Positions 12,301 through 23,829 of a DNA stretch of 64,000 nucleotides are shown one piece after another. The notes beneath the pieces were generated by a model. That model was not told the origin of the DNA. It made no database searches and was given only the letters and a program-made list of their open reading frames with translations. Numbering within the stretch: position 1 is the stretch's first letter; each line of letters opens with the position of its first letter. The translations under genes and the position numbers were made by a program. Source of the DNA: Halicephalobus mephisto. Taxonomy: Eukaryota; Nematoda; Chromadorea; Rhabditida; Panagrolaimidae. Location: positions 62,001 through 126,000 of the forward strand of contig SWDT01000686.1 in NCBI GenBank assembly GCA_009193035.1, given 5' to 3'.

Positions 12301-15300
12301 ATAAAATTGTTAATAAATATTTCAACATTTAAACTACGATTACAGTACTTTTTAGGAATTTTTTTTAAATAAATTTTTTATTAGGTATACTGTAGACCCA
12401 CTTTCTTCTTCGTCGTCTTCTTTAGCGAACTCGTCAGAAGTCGGCAACACATGGCTGATTTCGTGAAGAATAGTGGATTCAATATGTTTTCTAATTACCT
12501 AAAAAGTATATTTTTTATTTTTAAAATTTTCAAAGATGTGTGTCAAGCTTCAGAGGAGAGATTTGAAAACAAAGCATTCAAAGGCTCAGAGCACAGATCA
12601 TGTGGCTTTTTTGTCCCGAACATTTATATTCCAATTTTAAAGTTAAAACTGAAAAAAACGTTTTTATTACTGTAATAAAACCCATAGATTCTGAATCCAA
12701 AATCAGAATCAAAGATAATTTTCAAAATTCTGAATTAAACAATGTTTATATCTGAAGCATTCATGTTCTAATTTTAGAATTAAAACTAAAAAAAGCACTT
12801 GTAATAAAGTAATAAAACCTATAAATTCTAAATCTAATATCACAATCAATAGTCAACCTTCAGAATCCAGGATTCTGGATTATAGGACACTCATATATCA
12901 GAAATCCATATCACATACGTTTTTATTTCAATTTTAGAATTAAAACTAAAAAAAGCACTTGTAATACTGTAATAAAACCTATAAATTCTAAATCTAAAAT
13001 CAGAATCAGAAGTTAATCTTTATAATCCTGGATTCTGAAGACTGACTTTGAATTTTAAAGATATTTCAAATTTTATAAAAACTTTTTTAAAAAAGTTAAA
13101 ACCTATCAAAAATAATCTGTGAAATACTATATAACAAATATAAAGTTATTTAAAATTATTTATTTTTAAAATTTAGAATTTTATTTTCCATTTTTTATTT
13201 TAAAATTTTATTTTTTATTTTTTGTTTTAAAATTTACAATTTTATTTTCCATTTTTTATTTTAAAATTTTATTTTTTATTTTTTATTTTTTACTTTTTAT
13301 TTTTTGTTTTTTATTTAAAATTTTAAAATTAAATGTATAAAAATTGGGACATAAATGTTCGGGACAGAAACGTCCTATCACGGTAGCACACTTTTGTTTT
13401 TGCATTTGCTCTCAATAGCAACATTCAAGTGACAGTAAAAAAGAATTTCAACTTTTAAACTTGAAAATACGGTGAAAAGCGTGCAGGGGTAATAAAGTTA
13501 AAATTCCGTTTTCAAAGGTGCAATTAAGGGTTGTACGGTAGTTTTTAATTTGGGGAAAGTTTTTGGAGAAATTTTTATAGATTTTGATTTTTAAAAAATT
13601 GGGGTCTAGGGGAGTTCTTAGAGGGCTTCAATTTTAAGGTATTTTCTAGTTTAAAAAAATAGTTTTTTTGAAGAAATAATACCTTTAGGGAATTTCTACT
13701 TTTAGGAAATTTCTATTTTTAAGGTATTTTCTAGTTTAAAAAAATGATTTTCTTAGAGAAATAATACCCTTAGGAAATTTCTGCTTTCAGGGAGTTTCTA
13801 TTTTGGAGAATTTTCTAGTTTAAAAAAATGGTTTTCTTAGAGAATTTTTATCTTTAGAAAAATAAGGCCTTTAGGGAATTGAAGTCCTTAGGAAATTTCT
13901 ATTTTAGAGAATTTTCTAGTTTAAAAAATGATTTTCTTGAAGAAATAATACCCTTAGGGAATTTCTGCTTTCAGGGAGTTTCTATTTTTAAGGTATTTTC
14001 TAGTTTAAAAAATGATTTTCTTAGAAAATTTCTATCTTTAGAGAAGTAAGATCCTTAGGGAGTTTCTACTTTAAAAAATTTTTCTATTTTAAGAATCTAA
14101 AGTTCTTAAAAAATTTCGACTTTAAAATGTTTGATCCTTTAGGAAGTTTTTCCTTAAGGAATTTGAATTCTTAAAAAAGTTGTTTTTTAAGATATTCGAT
14201 CTCTGATTTCGTAACTGGTCTAATTTTGTTCTTTTTTAAATCAGTTTTTTTATTCTTAAAAATTCGTGCTGATTTCAAAATTTTACTTTTTTATTAATGT
14301 TTTTAGTTATGTCTATTATTTTAGATAATTTCAGAACGAAAAAGATTAAGTCAAAGTTCATAAAATAATCGAAATAAAATCCGCAGTTTGCTTGCAACAT
14401 TGCGGCAGATAGATTAGTATAGGTAAAAATTTCGAAATAAAATCCGCAGTTTGCTTGTAACATTGCGGCAAGTAAATCAGTATTTATAAAATTTCGAAAT
14501 AAAATCCGTAGTTTGCTTGCAACATTGCTGCAAATAAATCAGTATTTATAAAATTATCGAAATAAAATTCGCAGTTTGCTTGCGAAATTCAGATAAATTA
14601 ACATCAAAGTTAAAATTAAAATTTGCAGTTTGCTTGCAATATTGTGAAAAATCGGTTTAATCAATTCTTGTGCAAATTTAATTTAAATTTAACGTCGATT
14701 TCCTCATAAATTTTGGCATTAGTCTAAAAAATTGAAAAATTTCGAAAACAACACAAATCAATTTGGAATATTTTTAAACAAATTTAAAAAAGAAAATTTT
14801 ATAAAAAAAATTTAAATTAAAAAAATGTAAAAAAAATTAATTTTTTTAATTTTAAAAATCAAAAAAAAGAATTTTTAAAAAGAAAAAACTTTAAAAAATA
14901 TAATTTTTAAAAAAACAAAAAAATTTAAATTTAAAAAACTGTTTAAAAAAATTAATTTTTTTAATTTTAAAAATCGAATATCTTTAAAAATTGCTTCTGG
15001 GAAAGGTATAACTTTCGTACAACCGGTAATTAAGTGCGTGAATGTGCAGAAACAAAATAATAGCGAAACATTAGTAGTTTAAACTCCTCTGTTTCTCTGC
15101 CTGAGGCACTTAGAGTTAATGATCTTACATGTGAAGAAACGGCGAGCTAAAACATGGCACAATTATTTAAAAAACGGGTGCCGGTAATTGTTATTTTTTC
15201 GGATGACAGTGAGGATAAAAAACGTGACATAAACATTTTTAGTTTTCTTTATAAATATGGGTTTGTTTTACGACGGACCGGGGATCGAACCTGGGTGTTC

Positions 15301-16967
15301 CGGACGACCGTCCCGGATTCTGACCATTGAACTACGAAAGACCAAAAGCGACTCTTTCAAGTGCCACCCGAAATTTTACAGAAAAAAATGAATAAAAATT
15401 GGATAGATAAAATATTAAACGTTAAAAACTGTAAATATTAAAAATTAGTTGCTATCTTGAGCGGATTACTGCATTTCAGAATATCCACCAACCTTTTGAC
15501 GATAAATTTGTCTTGCTCGATGTTTTGCAAATGCTTGATAAATTTTGAAATAAACAAAAAACATGACGATTGTAGGGATGAAGAATGAACCCGTGGCACT
15601 GTATATGGTATAACTAGGTAAATCTAAAAATGTACATTGCCATGTGCCGTTTATCTGGACGAGATTTCCGTGTTCGGCGACCTGTTTCCAGCCGAGCAAC
15701 GGAGCCAGACTTATCAAAGCCGAGGAGGCCCAGACCAAAAGTATCATTATTCCGGCTGTTTTTTTGTTTCTTTTCGACATATAAGCTACTGGAGATGTAA
15801 TTGCCCAATATCGATCGAGACCGACGATTGACAGATTCCAAATTGAAGCTGTCGAACATAAAATGTCTGCTAAAAAAACTTCCTTGTTTTTTTTTTTTTG
15901 AATTTTTGAATAATTAACCTGAGACAAAAATAACACAAAGAGTTTCTGGAAAAAGCCATTCACCGGCGATGGCGTAGACGGACGAGAGTGGAAGGACAAT
16001 CAGCCCGAGGCACAGGTCGCTGAATGCCAAATTTCCCACCTGGAAAAAAATTTCTTTACATTTTTAAAGTTAGTTCCGAGGTCTATAAAACAGTTCACAT
16101 TAAAAATAAAAGTAAAGTTTTGCAAAAAAATTAAACAAGAAAGCAAAATTTTGCATGCAAACTGCAATTTTTTATGTTGACTTATCTGCTTGAATGTTGC
16201 AAGCAAACTGCGGGTTTTTGTGTCAACTTAGCTACCTAAAAGTCGCAAGTAGACTGCATACTTGATTTTAATATGGAATTATATACATGAAAGTTGCATG
16301 CAAACTGCAATTTTTTATGTTGACTTAGCTGCTTGAATGTTGCAAGCAAACTGCGGGTTTTTATGTTAACTTAGCTGCCTAAAAGTCGCAAGCAGACTGC
16401 ATACTTGATTTTAATATAAAGTTATGTATGTGAAAGTTGCATACAAACGGCAAATTTAACTTTGATTTCAACTTAGCTGCTTGAATGTTGCAAGCAAACT
16501 GCGGGTTTTACTTCTTAATTATGACTTTATTAACGACATTTACGCTAATAGGTCAATATCAAACTGCAGATTTGATTTCGACTTTGATGACGACCTATGT
16601 GCCTCAATGTTGCGTGCAAACTGCGAATTTAACTTTGATTTCGAGTTTTTGTAGACCTTTGTGTAGGTTTATTATTATTGATCTTCTATTTTTTGGACAT
16701 GGATATTTTCGAGGGTAAAATTAAATTAGAAAAAAAGACAAAATTGCATTTTGGAAAAAAGTAAATATTACTCACAAGCAGATTCGGCACTGTCTGTAGT
16801 CTGGGGTTCTTGTACAGAACAATGAAAACTAAGGAATTTGCAGCAACTGTCCACAGAACCAACAGGGCCAGAGCCGTACCCTTGAGGGCGGCGAAGATGG
16901 GGAACCCGTCCTCAGGCACTTGCACGTCCGCAACCACTGACCCCAGATCTCCGGCAGTCGTCTGCAT
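9372..16967 (-). CDS. Rhodopsin-like biogenic amine GPCR, eight exons
   Basis: Plasma-membrane receptor for a monoamine. Exons on the minus strand: 16967-16776, 16039-15919, 15869-15493, 12498 to 12398 or 12391, 11475-11110, 10699-10568, 9615-9504 and 9461-9372; about 496 residues. TM1 is about residues 29-52, TM2 has LAFSD (D72), and TM3 has C99, the amine-binding Asp D106 and DRY at 123-125. W151 is in TM4 and C183 in extracellular loop 2. TM5 has S195 and S199 before P203, the catechol/phenol-binding positions. A long acidic third cytoplasmic loop follows (exons 4-5). TM6 has CWTPFF and TM7 has [10 protein letters not shown], followed by a short tail. These residues support dopamine/octopamine/tyramine/serotonin-type ligands; I cannot choose among them. 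The exon 4 to exon 5 join needs the weak donor GG|GTCTAC or a missed small exon. All other joins keep phase. Introns are large and repeat-filled. Confidence 0.88.
10130..10500. repeat. Tandem repeat of about 150-170 bp in a GPCR intron
   Basis: Units share GAGTATTTCGAAATCTACAG, TAATTTATATTAATGAATTA and GCATACTGTAACATGATC. About two and a half copies lie between the TM6 and TM7 exons. Confidence 0.75.
10735..11060. repeat. TTCTAAATTATTCTAAATTT simple array
   Basis: Low-complexity TTCTAAATT-type units fill the intron between the loop exon and the TM6 exon. Confidence 0.7.
11510..11870. repeat. Tandem repeat of about 80 bp in a GPCR intron
   Basis: Units carry AAATGGTCTCGAGGGGAGTT, TTTAGAACTTTCCAATCGAG and ATTATACTAATTATAAAAAT variants. 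Four to five copies. Confidence 0.75.
11930..12340. repeat. Tandem repeat of about 120-140 bp in a GPCR intron
   Basis: Three units share TTAGGGTAGATGGGGTACCT, AACCCCGTGT and CATAAACATCTCGAAGTTCT. Non-coding. Confidence 0.75.
12606..13369. mobile_element. TIR-flanked block with internal tandem repeats
   Basis: The left end TTTTTTGTCCCGAACATTTA and the inverted right end (TAAATGTTCGGGACAGAAA) match in opposite orientation about 0.7 kb apart. Inside are three units with AATTAAAACTAAAAAAAGCA and TAATAAAACCTATAAATTCT, then A/T-rich sequence. No transposase. It lies in the intron between the TM5 and loop exons. Non-autonomous DNA element is an inference. Confidence 0.5.
13600..14130. repeat. Tandem repeat with CTAGTTTAAAAAAATGATTT units
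   Basis: Units of roughly 75-140 bp share AATTTCTGCTTTCAGGGAGT and TTTTCTAGTTTAAAAAA. Non-coding, in the same large GPCR intron. Confidence 0.7.
14365..14660. repeat. Minisatellite with GCAGTTTGCTTGCAACATT core
   Basis: Five units of about 60-75 bp with the core AGTTTGCTTGCAACATTGC, spaced by AAATTTCGAAATAAAATCC. Same orientation as the 0.4-kb array and clearly the same family. Confidence 0.85.
14661..15260. other. Intronic stretch: A/T tract then a unique island
   Basis: 14700-14990 is A/T low complexity. 15000-15250 is less AT-rich and unique, with a TGCCTGAGGCA palindrome at about 15100. I see no ORF, splice pair or RNA fold. Confidence 0.4.
15269..15341 (-). pseudogene. tRNA-like sequence, probably a tRNA pseudogene or tRNA-derived SINE
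   Basis: On the minus strand an A box TAGTTCAATGG and a B box GGTTCGATCCC are spaced as in a tRNA. The anticodon arm CCGGG-ACGGTCG-TCCGG folds, and the T arm folds with one mismatch. The acceptor halves TCTTTCG and TCCGTCG do not pair and position 33 is not T, so a functional tRNA is unlikely. It lies inside the large GPCR intron on the same strand. Confidence 0.55.
16135..16640. repeat. Minisatellite with TGTTGCAAGCAAACTGCGG core, higher-order
   Basis: Units alternate TTGCATGCAAACTGCAATTT, TGAATGTTGCAAGCAAACTG and AAAAGTCGCAAGCAGACTGC, and this set repeats about every 165 bp. It is inverted relative to the 0.4-kb and 14.4-kb arrays. It lies in intron 1 of the GPCR. Confidence 0.85.
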
Positions 16968-17029
16968 AATCCAAGAATATCTTTAATGAAAAGGCATTGA
17001 GACGATTAGCCGTCTTCTGAAATGAAATC

Positions 17030-18260
17030 ATTTTAAAATTCAAAAATTCAAAAATCACAAAAATCAAAAAATCAAAAAAATTCAAAAATTTTTAAGAAAG
17101 TTTTTTTTAAAAAAATTATTAAAAATTTAAAAAAATTATTAAAAATTTAAAAAAATATATTAAAATTAAGAAAAAATATATTAAAAATTTTAAAAAAAAT
17201 ATTTTAAAATTTTGAAAAATTAAAATATTTTAAAATTTTTTCATATTTTTTTTAAAATAAAAATGTTTAGAAATTTTTTTAAATAAAAAAATAAAATTTA
17301 AAAACTTTTAAAAAGTCTAAAAAGTTTAAACCTTTTTAAAACTCCGAAAATTTGAAGAATTAAAAAATGCAAAATTTGAGCAATTTAAAAATATTAAAAA
17401 CTCCGGGAATTCAAAAAGCTTTGAAAATGACAAAAACTCAGGAAGTTGCAAAATTCAAAAAGTTCAAAATTTAGAGATTTTAAAAATCCAAGTTTTTTAA
17501 TTTTGAAAATTATCAAATTTAAAAAATAAAAAAATTTAAAAAGTTTAAAATTTTAAAAAAGTAAAAAAGTAAAAAAATTTTAATTTTCGAAAAAAAAATT
17601 TTAATTTTCGAAAAATAAAAAATTTAAAATTTTCGAAAAATAAAAAAAAATAAAATTTTAATTTTCAAAAAATAAAATATTTAAAATTTTTGAAAAATAA
17701 AAAAGTAAAAAATTTTAATTTTCGAAAAATAAAAAAAAAATAAAAATTTTCAAAAGTTCAAAAATCCATAAAATTTCAAAAATAACAAATATTCCAAAAT
17801 TCGAAAAACTACAAATTCCAATCAAGCAGAAATTGATAAAAATTAGTTTTCATTGAACTAATATGAATTCCTATAAATAAAAAACGAAAAAAATTATTGC
17901 ATGTTCTTCGACAAAAATTCCATGAATGAAAAAATATTTTTAAAACAAAAAATTTTTTTAAAAAGATAAGTGCCAAATAAAAAAATATTTCAAAAATATT
18001 AAAAATAAAAAAAATTTAAAAAATAAAGAAAGTAAAAAAATTTAAAAAATAAATAAAATAAAAAAAATTTTTTAAATTTAGAAAAATAAATAAAATTTTA
18101 AATTTTAAAATTAAAAAAAATTTTTTAAATTGAGAAAAATAAAAAAATAAAAAAATTTTTAAAATTAAGAAAAATAAAAAAAATTTTTAAATTGAGAAAA
18201 ATAAATAAAATTTAAAAATTTGAAAAATTTAGAAAAATAAATAAAATTAAACACGAAATT
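17030..18260. repeat. A/T low-complexity tract upstream of the GPCR
   Basis: A-runs separated by TTT or TTCAAAAAT, with local units such as TTTTAATTTTCGAAAAATAA. No gene seen. Confidence 0.6.
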
Positions 18261-18269
18261 TCGTTTTTT

Positions 18270-19190
18270 TTTAAGTTCATTGTTATGAATTAAACTTAAT
18301 CTTCGACATTGCCTGAGGCTGGTTGAGTCAATTGTCCACCAGCATACTAAATAGATTACTATTTTTAGGCCAAAAAAAATTTATTTTTTAGTGTCAAAAA
18401 TTGGATTTGACGGACAGGACAATGGATAAATTTCAATAGAAAAAGGACGTAATTAAGGAAGAAGGGATAAGTGGCAACATGGAAGAATACCCAAGATGCG
18501 ACGGTGAAGGCCGAACAAATATGGTTTTCTTTTTTTAAATTTGGCAACACCCGAAAAAAAAGAAACAGATTTGTCATGAAAGGTACCGGATAAAGCTTCC
18601 CAAGTTCAGACAAGCCAAAGAAATCCAGATAAACGAGATAAAAAAATTTAAAAAATTTATATCATCAAAATTCAAAATTAAAGATAAAAATTCAAATTTT
18701 TGATTTATAAAAATTTTTATTCAAGAAATTCGAATAAAATTTTAATCATCGATTTAGATAAAATAAATTTTGAAATTAAAAAAGTTTATGAATATTGTCT
18801 TAAAGCGAAAAAACTTAAATTTCAATTTTTAAGTTAAATAAAAAAATTCAAATTTTTTAAAATAACTTTTGATTCTGCAAATTTTAATTATTAATTTAGG
18901 TAAAACAAAAAATTATAAATATTACCTTGGAAGAGAAGTCCAAAGTTTAATTTTAAATTTCGATTTTGAACTTTAATAAAAAAATTCAATCAAATTTCGA
19001 ATTTTTCGTTCCAAAATAATATTTGTAAATTTTTTTCAAAAATCTATAGTTTACTTAAATTGATAGAATTTTATTCGGAATTTTTGAATACAATCATGAC
19101 CCGGAAGTTATGCCATGGACTGGAAAGTCCAAATTCCGACTTCGAAGCCTGACTCTTAACCTCGGTAAAAAACACTTAACATACTCTTCA
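18270..19190. other. Intergenic stretch, no gene seen
   Basis: A less AT-rich island at 18290-18620 includes CATTGCCTGAGGCTGGTTG. The rest is A/T-rich single copy. A short minus-strand frame here has no splice or codon support. Confidence 0.4.
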
Positions 19191-19191
19191 G

Positions 19192-19962
19192 TGCACACAA
19201 AAAGGGTACATTAAAACGACTCTGATGCATCAGATACATTATATGCAATATACCGGTGTATTAAATACAATGCATCAATATTGTACTTGATGTACTTGTG
19301 CGTAAAATATAATACATTGACACATCAGAGTCGTTTTAATGGGTTGGTACATTACATACAATTCATCGATATTACACTTAATATATTGATAAATTAAATG
19401 TAATTCACTGATATTACACTTAGTATATCGATATATTAAAGTAATTTCAACGTGCTAGTACATCATATACAATTCATCGATATTGCACTTAATATATCGA
19501 TAAATTGAATGTAATTCACTGATATTACACTTAATTTATCGATATATTAAAGTAATTTCAACGTGCTAGTACATCATATACAATTTCAGCGATATTATAC
19601 TTAATATATCGATAAATTGAATGTAATTCACTGATATTATACTTAATTTATCGATATATTAAAGTATTTGAACGTGCTAGTACATCATATACAATTTCAG
19701 CGATATTATATTTAATATATCGATAAATTGAATGTAATTCACCGATATTTCATTTAATTTATCGATATATTAAAGTAATTTCAACGTGCTAGTATATTAT
19801 ATACAATTCATCGACATTATATTTAATATATCGATACGTGAGAAATGTTTTAATATATCAGACACATTGAATATGAACATCGATATCACAATGTATCGAT
19901 ACATTAGAGCTGTTTTAATGTATCTATACATTATATATCATGTTCCCTTTTTTCGTATGTGG
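19192..19962. mobile_element. MITE-like element enclosing a satellite of about 113 bp
   Basis: The ends CACACAAAAAGGGTACATT and, inverted, CACATACGAAAAAAGGGAAC are imperfect inverted repeats. Inside, units repeat about every 113 bp around TTCAACGTGCTAGTACATCA and TTAATATATCGATAAATTGA. Multiple ATCGAT palindromes give local dyad symmetry. Non-coding. Confidence 0.6.
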
Positions 19963-20084
19963 AATTGGGGCTTTTTTACATCGTACAACTAGCTGTTAGA
20001 GTTTTTCTGGTAAAATCTGGAGTCAGATTAGCAAAACATCCTACACTTGGAATTCCCGAAGCCGATCTCAACAAAATTCAAAAA

Positions 20085-20410
20085 GTATTTTTTCTAGTGA
20101 TCCAGACAAGATTTAAATTTTTCTAGTGATCTTGAAAAGATTTAAATCTTCCTAATGATCCTAACAAGATTTAAATTTTTCTAGTGGTCCTAACAAGATA
20201 TAAATCTTTCTAATGGTCTTAACAAGATTTAAATTTTTCTAGTGATCCTAACACGATTTAAAATTTTTCTAGTGATCCTGACACGATTTAAATCTTCCTA
20301 ATGGTCCTAACACGATTTATAATTTTTCTAGTGATCCTAACACGATTTATAATTTTTCTAGTGATCCTGACACGATTTATATTTTTCTAGTGGTCCTGAC
20401 AAGATTAAGA
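20085..20410. repeat. Minisatellite of about 40-48 bp
   Basis: About eight units of TTTTTCTAGTGATCCTAACA plus CGATTTAAA/AAGATTTAAAT. Non-coding. Confidence 0.8.
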
Positions 20411-21745
20411 ATTATTTTTCTGCACTAGTCCAGGGGTCATGTCCTGAGGAAATTTCACCTTTTTAAAAGTCAGAAATTTCTTCAGGAATGACTAATTATT
20501 TAATGGCATCGCCTTTTAGGAATTGCTCCAATTAGAAGAAACGATGTAAATGAGATACTTCACATCCATTGGTAGCTTAGAATTGCTAACTTACGGGCAG
20601 AAAGCCGATATTATCCATTCCAAAACGAAGATAATCCTTTCCTATTGACGCACACCTTTAAGAAAGAAAATCGACCGCATTTTTATAAGCAATCCAAAAA
20701 TCTTAATTCATAAGGAATCGGATTCACTACAACCATATAGTAAAAAAGACCAAAAAACTTACTTTTTTATTACAAAATTATTTCGTTACGAAATTTTATA
20801 AAATAAAAAATTATAAAATTTAAAAAAAAATAAAAAATAAAATTTTTATTTTTACATGGAATTTTAAAGACCAAAAAACTTATTTTTTTATTACAAAATT
20901 TTATAAAAAAATAAAAAAATTGAATTTTTATTTTTACGCGGAATTTTAAAATTTAAAAAAAAACCAAAAAACTTTTTTTTTATTACAAAATTTTATAAAA
21001 AAAATTGAATTTTTATTTTTACGCGGAATTTTAAAATTAAAAAAAACCCAAAAAACTTATTTTTTTTGTTACAAAATTTTATTAAATTTAAAATTATTAA
21101 AATTTATAAAAAATAAAAATTAAATTTTTAAAAAATGATAAATTAACTTTTTTAATTTTTATGCGAGATTTTAAAATTTAAAAAAATTCGTTATTTTTTA
21201 TCTTTGTAAATTTTTAGAAAACTTTAAATTTATAAAAAAATTTAATTTCGAAAAAATTGCCAGATTAATTTTTTTATTTTTTGCAAAATTTTTATCCTTT
21301 GCGGAAGGATTTAGAAATTTCGAAAAATTATAAATTACTTTTATTACGAAACTATCTCGTCAAGAGTTTTTAGAATTTCTTAGAAAATTAAATTTTTAAA
21401 ATTAAAAATCTAAAATTAAAATTTTTTTAAAATTAAAAATCTTCTAAATTTAATTTTTATGAAAATTGCCAAATTTACGGTTTTTATAAAAAGTTTAAAA
21501 AATTAAAAAAAAAATATTTTTAAAAATTTCAATTTTTTTAGAAAAATTTAAATTTAAAAAAAGTTATTTTTAAAAATTCCAATTTTTTTAGAAAAAATTT
21601 TAAAAAAATATTTTTAAAAATTCCAATTTTTTTAAAAAAAAATAAAAAAAAAGATTATTTTAAAAATTCCAATTTTTTAGAAAAAATTTAAAAAAAATAT
21701 TTTTAAAAATTCTAATTTTTTTTAAAAAATAAAAAAAAAGATTTA
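20411..21745. other. Intergenic: short unique block then A/T tract
   Basis: 20420-20720 is unique and moderately AT-rich with no convincing ORF. 20755-21740 is low complexity, with units of about 100 bp containing CCAAAAAACTTATTTTTTTATTAC. Confidence 0.45.
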
Positions 21746-21749
21746 TTTA

Positions 21750-21872
21750 ATGCCAAGTTCTACTGTAAATCCAAAAAGATATTTTGCTTCAAATCTGGCC
21801 TGGATCATTAAGGACGAAGAGGGGCGTTCCAGTGTCCAATTTGACACCAGAACTGGGTCCCTAAGTGGCTAG
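21750..21872 (+). CDS. Possible 40-residue small ORF
   Basis: An ATG-to-TAG frame of 40 codons in the only non-A/T-rich part of this region. It begins MPSSTVNPKRYFASNLAWII and ends SSVQFDTRTGSLSG. There is no recognisable domain, no signal peptide and no clear acceptor just upstream. It could be a real micropeptide, an exon piece or chance. Confidence 0.2.
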   Translation: MPSSTVNPKRYFASNLAWIIKDEEGRSSVQFDTRTGSLSG

Positions 21873-22079
21873 TGATTATCCGACTTCAAAATAGGTCCAG
21901 CTTCCTTGAAAAACGGCGATTTGCATAACTAAAAAATAAAAAATCTCAAAATTAGCTTAATTTGAAATGAAAATTGGAGTTTTAAAGAATACGTAACAAG
22001 ACCGAATCCAAGAAAGTTGATAATTAACCAAACTTTCATGGGATTGAAAAAGTCCCTACACAAAAAATATAACTTTTAG

Positions 22080-22590
22080 GCCCATAACAATCGCAAAATG
22101 TGACAAAAATGTAACAATTTTTATAAAAATTGGACATTTATGATAAAAAATATATAATAATCGCCACATTTTTATAGATATTAGACATTTGTGATGAAAA
22201 ACGTAACATAAACATCACAATTTTATAAATATTAAGCATTTGTGATGAAAAACGTAACATAATCGTCACATTTTTATAGATATTAGACATTTGTGATAAA
22301 AAAAATGTAACATAAACATCACAATTTTCATCAATATTTGATATCTATGACGGAAATGTAACATAATTGTCACAATTTTATAAATATTAAGCATTTGTGA
22401 TGAAAAATATATAATAATCGTCACAATTTTCATCAATATTAGACATTTATGACAAAAAATATATCATAACCATCACAATTTTATAAATTTTAAGCATTTG
22501 TGATGAAAAATGTAACATAATCGTCACATTTTTCATCAATATTTGATATCTATGACGGAAATGTAACATAATAGTCACGGTTTACATTTA
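22080..22590. repeat. Minisatellite of about 55-65 bp
   Basis: About eight units with GACATTTGTGATGAAAAA, CGTAACATAATCGTCACA and TTTTTATAGATATTA. Confidence 0.8.
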
Positions 22591-23050
22591 TTATTAACCC
22601 AGAAATTACACTTTTTTGTGTAACACTGGTGCTTTGCTGGATGGACTTTGGTGGCTTTTAATCCGGAACTACCTAAATGTAGGGACTTGGATAATGAAAT
22701 AAAAAATAACCGGATTTGGCAACAGACCTCATTTTCAGGAAATATTTGAGCAACTTCATTTTTTAAATTTCCTTTTTCCTCTGGCTGAAATCTGAGCTCG
22801 ACATTTCGAACGAGGTACAACATCACCTCCGGGGATTTCTGTAAGTTCCGAAATCCGATAACAAATGCAAAAGTGTGACAATTTAAAATTGAGTCAAAAA
22901 TAATATTTTTAAAAGTTTTTGAAATTGCAGAGATTTCCGACATTGAGTAAAGCCCTCAAGAGCACCTCGGACAAGCCCTCCGGGCTTTGAAAAAACATCA
23001 TTATTCGGGACGAAATCGGAGAAAACCGAACCACAAATAAGGATCACTTT
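22591..23050. other. Unique block, possible degenerate exon
   Basis: A minus-strand frame (22943-22575, 122 codons) contains VMLYLVRNVELRFQPEEKG after an ACTTACAG acceptor-like site. It has no known domain and overlaps the minisatellite at its end. At 22957-22992 AAAGCCC and GGGCTTT can pair to a hairpin. No call made. Confidence 0.25.
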
Positions 23051-23059
23051 GCAAAAAAA

Positions 23060-23570
23060 CCAAAATTAAACATTTTTCTATTTTCAATAATTAAGAAAAT
23101 AAAACATTTTTCTATTTTTAATAATTGAGAAAATTAAATATTTTTAAAATTCTTTAATAATTAAAAAAATAAAACATTTTTAAAATTCTACAATAATTTT
23201 TAATAATTGAGAAAATTGAATATTTTTCTATTTTTTAATAATTAAGAAAATTAAACATTTTTAAAATTCTTTAATAATTAAAAAAATTAAACATTTTTAA
23301 AATTTTTCAATAATTGAGAAAATTAAACATTTTTAAAAATTTTCAATAATTGAGAAAATTAAACATTTTTAAAAATCCTCATAATTAAAAAAATAAAACA
23401 TTTTTAGAATTTTTCAATAATTGAGAAAATTAAACATTTTTGAAAATCCTCATAATTAAAAAAATAAAACATTTTTAAAATTCTACAATAATTTTTAATA
23501 ATTGAGAAAATTGAATATTTTTCTATTTTTTAATAATTAAAAAAATTAGACATTTTTGGAATTCTTCGTA
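23060..23570. repeat. Minisatellite of about 40-50 bp
   Basis: Repeated TTAATAATTGAGAAAATTAA plus ACATTTTTAAAATTCTT. Non-coding. Confidence 0.75.
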
Positions 23571-23829
23571 CATGAAATTTCCGTTGTTTCTGAATATAAA
23601 GTAACCAGAAGTAGTCCAATTGTTAACTTTGTTAGGTGGAAAGCCCAAAGGCCATCCGAAAATTTTTCAAACAACTTTCAACCGTTGTAGTCAGACTTAA
23701 TATAAAAACCACAAGCGTTTCTACGGCTCTAATAATAAATGAACCAGAAACCGCAACTGTGGCTATGCAGCACCGGCTTCCCCCGCAACCTCTGCTCCCT
23801 AATTTCGTAAAAATGCTTTAATTTTTTTC

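Noticed and set aside
15466..15492. In-frame continuation of GPCR exon 3 to a stop, giving a receptor truncated after TM5
   Set aside because: A good donor (AAG|GTTGGT) ends the exon, and TM6 and TM7 exons are present in phase further along the minus strand.
22575..22943. 122-codon minus-strand frame
   Set aside because: Its 3' part runs into a minisatellite and the N-terminal part looks like an A/T-rich intron. No family resemblance.
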